This document shows positions 58,644 through 64,000 of a stretch of 64,000 nt of DNA, piece after piece (the stretch's first letter is position 1; each line of letters opens with the position of its first letter). Below the pieces are notes generated by a model. That model searched no databases. It saw nothing but the letters and a program-made list of their open reading frames with translations, and was not told the origin of the DNA. A program made the position numbers and the translations under genes. Source of the stretch: Apium graveolens (taxonomy: Eukaryota; Streptophyta; Magnoliopsida; Apiales; Apiaceae); contig NC_133655.1 in the NCBI RefSeq assembly GCF_009905375.1, positions 169,383,141 to 169,447,140 on the forward strand, read 5' to 3'.

Positions 58644-60953
58644 ATCCAATCCATCAGGAATTCATTTGGAAAACCTTGAGTTGGAAAAACAAATAGGTTT
58701 TCTAAAATTCATTTTATCATTACCAAGCATTTGAAATCATTCGGACTCTTTCAAGTCGAAACTCATTCTTAAATCAGATTTTAAAGAAACAAAGTTCAGG
58801 GAGTGAATCAAAGATGCGCAAGGAACAATTCACAAGAATTCTGTGTCAAGGATAACAAGGCACCAAATTAGAAGGATAAACATTGATTTAGGGATCAATA
58901 GAGTGATCAAGAGAAACAAAATATCATTAAACAGGGTTAACCAAGATAATCAATAGGTTCAATATGATTCATGGCATTATAGGTAACTTGAACAGAAAGG
59001 TCAGGTTATCAATGAGTGAAATCAATAGGCTTATCAATAACAGGTTATCAAGAACAGGGATTCTTTAAATCAATAACAGGGTTTCATAAAATATGGGTCT
59101 CATAAAGCAAGGGTTTCATGCTTAAACAGTTCAATACTCTACATGGTATGAACAACATTTCCTTTATAATCATTTACACAAGTAATCAGAGTTACTTGCC
59201 TGAATTTGCTTTCCTGAGGGTTGAATTACTGCCACCTAGTAAATACTTTCCTTTCCTAGCCTGAATGCCCTCACGCTCCGAATCTACAATAAAACCAAAA
59301 TCTTAATTAGATTCCCAACTCTCGTTCCCGGAACGATCACACTATACGATAACTCGATTATATCTTTGACTCGAGCATACGAATATAGCTTATACATATA
59401 AGCACATAGCATAATCCTTTCTCGTAGCTTTTATATCCTTATATACTTATCAATCAAAGCGTACTCGCTTGACCTTGGCTATTTCTCAAATCAAACTAAC
59501 ACGACTCTTTTACGAGTACAAGACCTATTCACAACCAAACATTTACGTTCATAACCATCACTTATATCAATCAACTTAGTTCCCTTTTCTTTTGCTCCTT
59601 AATTCGAGCCACATACTATAATCAAGCAACAAATTCCTAAATATTTACTTATACACTTTCAATCATCCTTTTAATCATAAAAACCAAGTAATTTGACTTT
59701 CATTCCTTATGGCCTATTCGGCCCTATCACACAAAATTAACCAAATTCTCACTTTAACTCACATACATACACACAACTCATTCAAAGCTATTAAAGTATC
59801 ATCCTTCTTCATTTTAATCATAAAAATTCGAGCCAAATCATACATACTTGCGTGCATGCAATTTAATTTTAACTTATCATGATATCAAACACTTTATCTT
59901 TATCAAGTAAGCCAACTAAGTTTCTTAACACAATCGATTTTCACCTAAATCACAACATGCATCCATTCATTCATCAAATTAGTCCCTTTTTAACTTAATT
60001 TAATTCGGCAAAACTCAATTTTACTTCTCAAGGACAAATCAATGACATGCACATCTTGATCCTCTTTAAAACTAGCATGCAATCACTTTTAGGCCATTTA
60101 TACTTAGTGTTTACCAAGATTATCTTACAAAAATCAATTTCCTTTCTTATTAACACAAAAATTTGAACCTAAACTTAGCATGCAACAATAACTTCATTCC
60201 TTTTTAATCTAATAACAATCCATCATCATTTTAAATAAGTTAATTCAAATCAAACAACTTTAAAGATTAAAACCATTCGGCCTTTTTCAAAAACAGTCAT
60301 GCAACTTGATATTCTTAATCCTTGAATCACAAATCCACCTATATTTCAACATCAAATCAATGACTCATGCATTTCAATATCATCAACTTGATTTCCTTAA
60401 AATAGTAAGGGCCATTCGGCCTTTTAATCAAAACACCACATGCAAACATAAATAAGTGATCTTAAGGTTCTAAAGCTCAGTTTTTAACATCATAGCTCAA
60501 CACCGGTTCACCGGAGTTCATCACCGGTGGCGGTGGCTTCACGGCGGTGCCCTCATTCGAGGGTGTCCAACCACGAAACCCCCGATTTCTCAAAAGAAAT
60601 GTATCAACACCACATGCAAACTGATTTCAACATAATAATCATAGGATACGAACTAATCAAGCAAGCCCTCGGTTCTTGGCTCAAAACCGAACCCAAAAAC
60701 ACACACACCCTTCGGCATGCAAGCCTAATCACACACATGCACATACTTCTACCTATACATAAGTGTTTACCAAGAAGAATTAGGGATGATTGATGAGTTT
60801 GATCAAGGAAAAAGGAGGTATACCGAGAGAGATTGAAGAGAGAGCCGAGAGAGAGTTGTTCGAGTGAGAGAGAGAGAGAGAGAGTGAAAGAAAAAGAGGA
60901 GAGAAAAGAGTGAGTGCACGGAAAAGAAAGAAGAAAATAGGGAGGAAGGAGTA

Positions 60954-60960
60954 ATTTATA
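60954..60960 (-). promoter_or_regulatory. TATA box in the LTR of E
   Basis: The minus strand reads GAGTATAAATTAC, followed by a CT-rich leader beginning about 15 bases on. If right, U3 is about 0.9 kb and R plus U5 about 3.3 kb. Confidence 0.55.
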
Positions 60961-61879
60961 CTCCACCAACACAAGGGCAAAATGGTAATCTAATAACTCC
61001 CTTTTTAATTTGCACTTTCTTTCTCTTTTTACTCAAATGCAACGAAATTCAAAATAAAAATATTTCTCTCTCGGAAAGTCGAGGATTATTGAAAATGACA
61101 ATTTTAACACGTAGGTCTCGAAATTAGCTTTTTATCCATTACTCATAATAAGAATTTGAGTGAACGGTTGATTTTATATGAATTTCGCAAACTTGCTTTA
61201 ATAAATACAATTTCCACATAAAATTGATTTAAAAATGCAAAGATCAACAATCAAATTCACTTATTATTTTTAAAAAGTCTCTAGGATCATTACGAAGGTA
61301 ACAAAATAAATCCCATGTTTTTATCCTTATCGGATGATTTTATAAAAATGCGCAAAGGTTAATTAAACCTTTACTTAAATCACGTAATTCCTTTAAAATT
61401 CACAAAATTGACACAGAACACATAGTCATGCACACAGTCAAGCAATCACACACATATAGTCACATAATGACTCAGGTCTGATCATAGAATCTATCCTTCT
61501 TTAATCTTTATCCTCTTTAACGCGTACCCGGTCACGTTCAGCCTGACGGCCCGACGCTCAGCATTTCGATTACGCTTCTCATTATCTTTGTCAATCAACA
61601 CGTCTCTTAAGACGAAATACTTTATTCATTCACTTCACATATAACTCTCATTTTATATTATTTAATTTCCATATTAGGACGGGTTTCGTTCTACCTGACG
61701 GGCCGACACCAAGCTTAATTTCTAAGATGACTCTTTAAATTGGAACGTTTTTATTCACGCTCCTAAACTCTAGTATACAGATAAGACAAATAATCATCAC
61801 TTAGTCACATAATTATAATCTCATCACATAACACATACTTTATTTTCTTAATTACGACGCAAAATTCTCAGTCGTTACA

Positions 61880-61896
61880 ATCTACCCTCCTTAAAA
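61880..61896 (-). other. Polypurine tract of element E
   Basis: The minus strand reads TTAAGGAGGGTAGAT directly before the LTR start, matching the tract of F (49908-49920). Confidence 0.88.
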
Positions 61897-61919
61897 GGAT
61901 TCTGTCCCCAGAATCTAAT

Positions 61920-64000
61920 CTAAGCAAATAGATGGGGATACTTTTCTTTCATTTCGCTTTCTAATTCCCAAGTCGATTCTTCGACTAACGGATTTCTCCA
62001 CAACACTCTAACTAGAGGTACAACTTTATTTCTAAGCGTCCTTTCTTTTCGATCCAAAATCCGCACTGGTTGTTCTACATAGGATAAATCTGGTTGGATT
62101 TCCACTGGTTCCAACTCGATCACATGGCTTGTATCAGCATTATACTTTTTCAGGAGAGATACATGAAATACATTGTGCAGATATTGTATTTGCAGCGGCA
62201 GCGCCAATTCATACGCTACTTTCCCAACTTGTCGCAATACTTCAAATGGTCCAATATACCTTGGACTCAACTTTCCTTTCTTTCTAATTCGAGTTAAACC
62301 TTTCCAAGGAGATATCTTCAACAAGACTTTGTCTCCAGTTTCAAATTGCTCATCTTTTCATTCTTGATTCGCGTACTTTGCCTGTCGGTCTTGAGCTGCA
62401 ATTAATCTTTTTCGTATCATTTCAACCTTTTCCTTCATTTGCTGAACTAGCTCTGGGCCAATTAACTTGCGCTCGCCAACTTCGTCCCAATAAGTAGGGG
62501 ATCTACACTTTCTTACATACAACGCTTCATAAGGCGGCATGCCAATACTTGCGTGATAACTGTTGTTGTAGGAAAACTCAATTAAGGGCAAATAATCGTC
62601 CCAGTTTCCTTTAAAATCTATTGCGCAGGTTCGCAACATGTCTTCAATCGTCTGAATTGTCTTTTCACTTTGTCCGTCTGTCTGTGAATGATATGTCGTA
62701 CTCATTTTCAACTTCGTTCCCAAATGATCATGGAATTGTCGCCAAAATCTTGAATTAAACCTTGGATCTCTATCAGACACGATAGATACAGGAACTCCAT
62801 GACGCATCACGATCTCATCCAGATACAATTTGACCAACTTCTCTAATGAAAACCTTTCGTTTATCGGCAAGAAATGTGCTGACTTTGTCAACCGATCGAT
62901 TACCACCCAAATTGCATCGTGATTTGACTTGGTTTTAGGTAATCCTACCACGAAATCCATCGCGATATGTTCCCATTTCCATTCAGGTAAGTCCAGTGGC
63001 TGAAGCAATCCGCTTGGCCTTTGATGTTCTGCTTTAACTCTTTGGCACGTGTAACATTTACTTATCCATTCCGCAATTTCCTTTTTCATGTTTGGCCACC
63101 AATAATTTTCTTTTTAATCCTGGTACATCTTCGTACTCCCAGGGTGAATTGAAAATTTCGAGTTATGCGCTTCTTGCAAAATCTCGTGCTTTAGTTCCAC
63201 AACATTAGGTATCCAAATACGTGAGTTAACACGGTATATCCCTTTTCCATCCTTTTGAGCTTTAATTTCTTCTCTCGTCAACTTATTCCTTTCGCGATTC
63301 ATCACTTGCTCTTGACAGCATCGAATCTTTTCCAAAGTTTCAGGTTGAAACAGCATTGCATAAATAACTTCATCTCCACATTCTGGAGTCTGCACCTCTA
63401 TTTCCATTTTGTCAAAGTCCTTGATTAATTCTTTCGATGACGTTAACATATTCAACCTTTCCTTTCGACTTAAAGCATCAGCTACCACATTTGCCTTTCC
63501 AGGATGATAGTTTATCGCATAATCATAATCTTTGATCAATTCCAACCACCTTCTTTGTCGCATATTCAGTTCTTTCTGAGTAAAGATATACTTTAAGCTC
63601 TTATGGTCCGTATAAATCTCGCACTTTTCCCCGTACAAATAATGCCTCCAAATCATAAGGGCAAATACAATTGCTGCCAATTCCAAATCGTGTATTGGAT
63701 ACTTTTGCTCATGCGGCTTGAGTTGCCTTGACGCATATGCTATTACTTTCCCATGTTGCATTAACACGCATCCAAGTCCTTTATATGAAGCATCACTGAA
63801 TATCACAAATTCCCCTTTATCATCTGGTAATACCAACACTGGGGCGGTTACCAATCTCTTCTTTAACTCTTGGAAACTTTCCTCACACTTTTCTGTCCAA
63901 ACGAACTTCTCGTTCTTTCTGGTCAACTTTGTCAACAGAACGACAATCTTTGAGAAATCTTGTACAAATCTTCTATAGTATCCGGCTAATCCCAGAAAAC
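61920..64000 (-). pseudogene. pol: Element E pol: RT end, RNase H, integrase, chromodomain
   Basis: One frame runs from the right edge to the stop at 61920, with stops only at 63114-63116 (TAA) and 62358-62360 (TGA). In order: RT end ([12 protein letters not shown]); RNase H with [19 protein letters not shown] and YTDHKSL (the acidic residues); integrase zinc finger ([20 protein letters not shown]); integrase core with MDFVVGLPK, VSDRDPRF and DGQSEKTIQT (Asp, Asp, Glu); the GPFEVLRQVGKVAYEL segment; and a C-terminal chromodomain (ILDRKERT, VLWRNPLVEESTWELE, ending HLFA). Chromodomains direct integration to modified chromatin. The two stops would truncate the product, so this copy is probably inactive unless it is complemented. 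Confidence 0.95.

Larger units (their letters stand above)
57654..61879 (-). repeat. 3' LTR of element E (4.2 kb)
   Basis: Minus strand from TGTAACGACTGAG (61879) to GGGCGTCACA (57654). Contains a TATA box (60954-60960), a pyrimidine-rich leader (about 60790-60950), a GC-rich segment near 60490-60555 and the tandem block at 58582-58643. The open frames at 60527-60793 and 60604-60972 fall in this leader and show no protein family signature. No gene is claimed. Confidence 0.92.
57654..64000 (-). mobile_element. Element E: Tekay-like chromovirus, 3' LTR and most of pol
   Basis: On the minus strand: RT end (from 64000), RNase H, integrase, chromodomain, polypurine tract and 3' LTR. The chromodomain and the 4.2-kb LTR place it in the Tekay/Del lineage. 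Pol has only two in-frame stops in 2.1 kb, so it is among the youngest insertions here. It interrupts D. The target duplication cannot be tested because the 5' end is beyond the window. Confidence 0.93.

Noticed and set aside
60527..60972. Host exon in the GC-richer part of the E LTR
   Set aside because: It lies inside an LTR defined at both ends, shows no domain, and has a similar GC-rich segment in H.

Overview
The window is repeat DNA from a large, AT-rich plant genome. It consists almost entirely of LTR retrotransposons nested inside one another, and I found no host gene, rRNA gene or tRNA gene. The copia elements prime on initiator tRNA-Met, carry SIRE/Maximus-like gag-pol and sit beside Tekay/Del-like chromoviruses with LTRs of about 4 kb. 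This points to a eudicot; Apiaceae is only a guess from general resemblance.

I name the elements by letter. A is a Ty1/copia element on the minus strand (9521-27837, right LTR cut short). G, a Tekay-like Ty3/gypsy element on the minus strand (window start to 9520), interrupts its RT/RNase H region. B, a complete 13.3-kb copia element on the minus strand (13319-26634), interrupts its gag. C is a copia element on the plus strand (from 27838), inserted in A's LTR. C is split by F (33082-53779, plus strand, the same Tekay-like family as G, target duplication GATCA), and F is split by H (42557-49847, a gypsy deletion derivative, target duplication TGCAA). The RT of C ends where D (54477-57653, the B family on the plus strand) begins. 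D is cut in its protease by E (57654 to the right edge, a Tekay-like chromovirus on the minus strand whose pol has only two in-frame stops). A is therefore the oldest layer, and H and E lie in the innermost layers.

Almost all coding sequence is broken. Many stop codons sit where a related copy or the family pattern has CAG, CAA, CGA or TGG, as expected from deamination of methylated cytosine in silenced elements. The exception is a small 89-codon reading frame in B (18572-18841, minus strand), which is intact and has a TATA box 77 bases upstream of its ATG.

Four things go beyond routine annotation. (1) B carries a 1,246-codon accessory frame downstream of pol with three stops but no frameshift. 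(2) B/D and C each carry a family-specific short motif that lies in one orientation in the LTR U3 and mainly in the reverse-complement orientation in the internal sequence. (3) G and F share a 287-codon leader frame between the primer-binding site and gag, in which the two copies carry different stops. (4) The gag-pol junctions of all four copia elements have gag stops followed by a splice-acceptor-like AG/GG, and B and D share two identical stops there.
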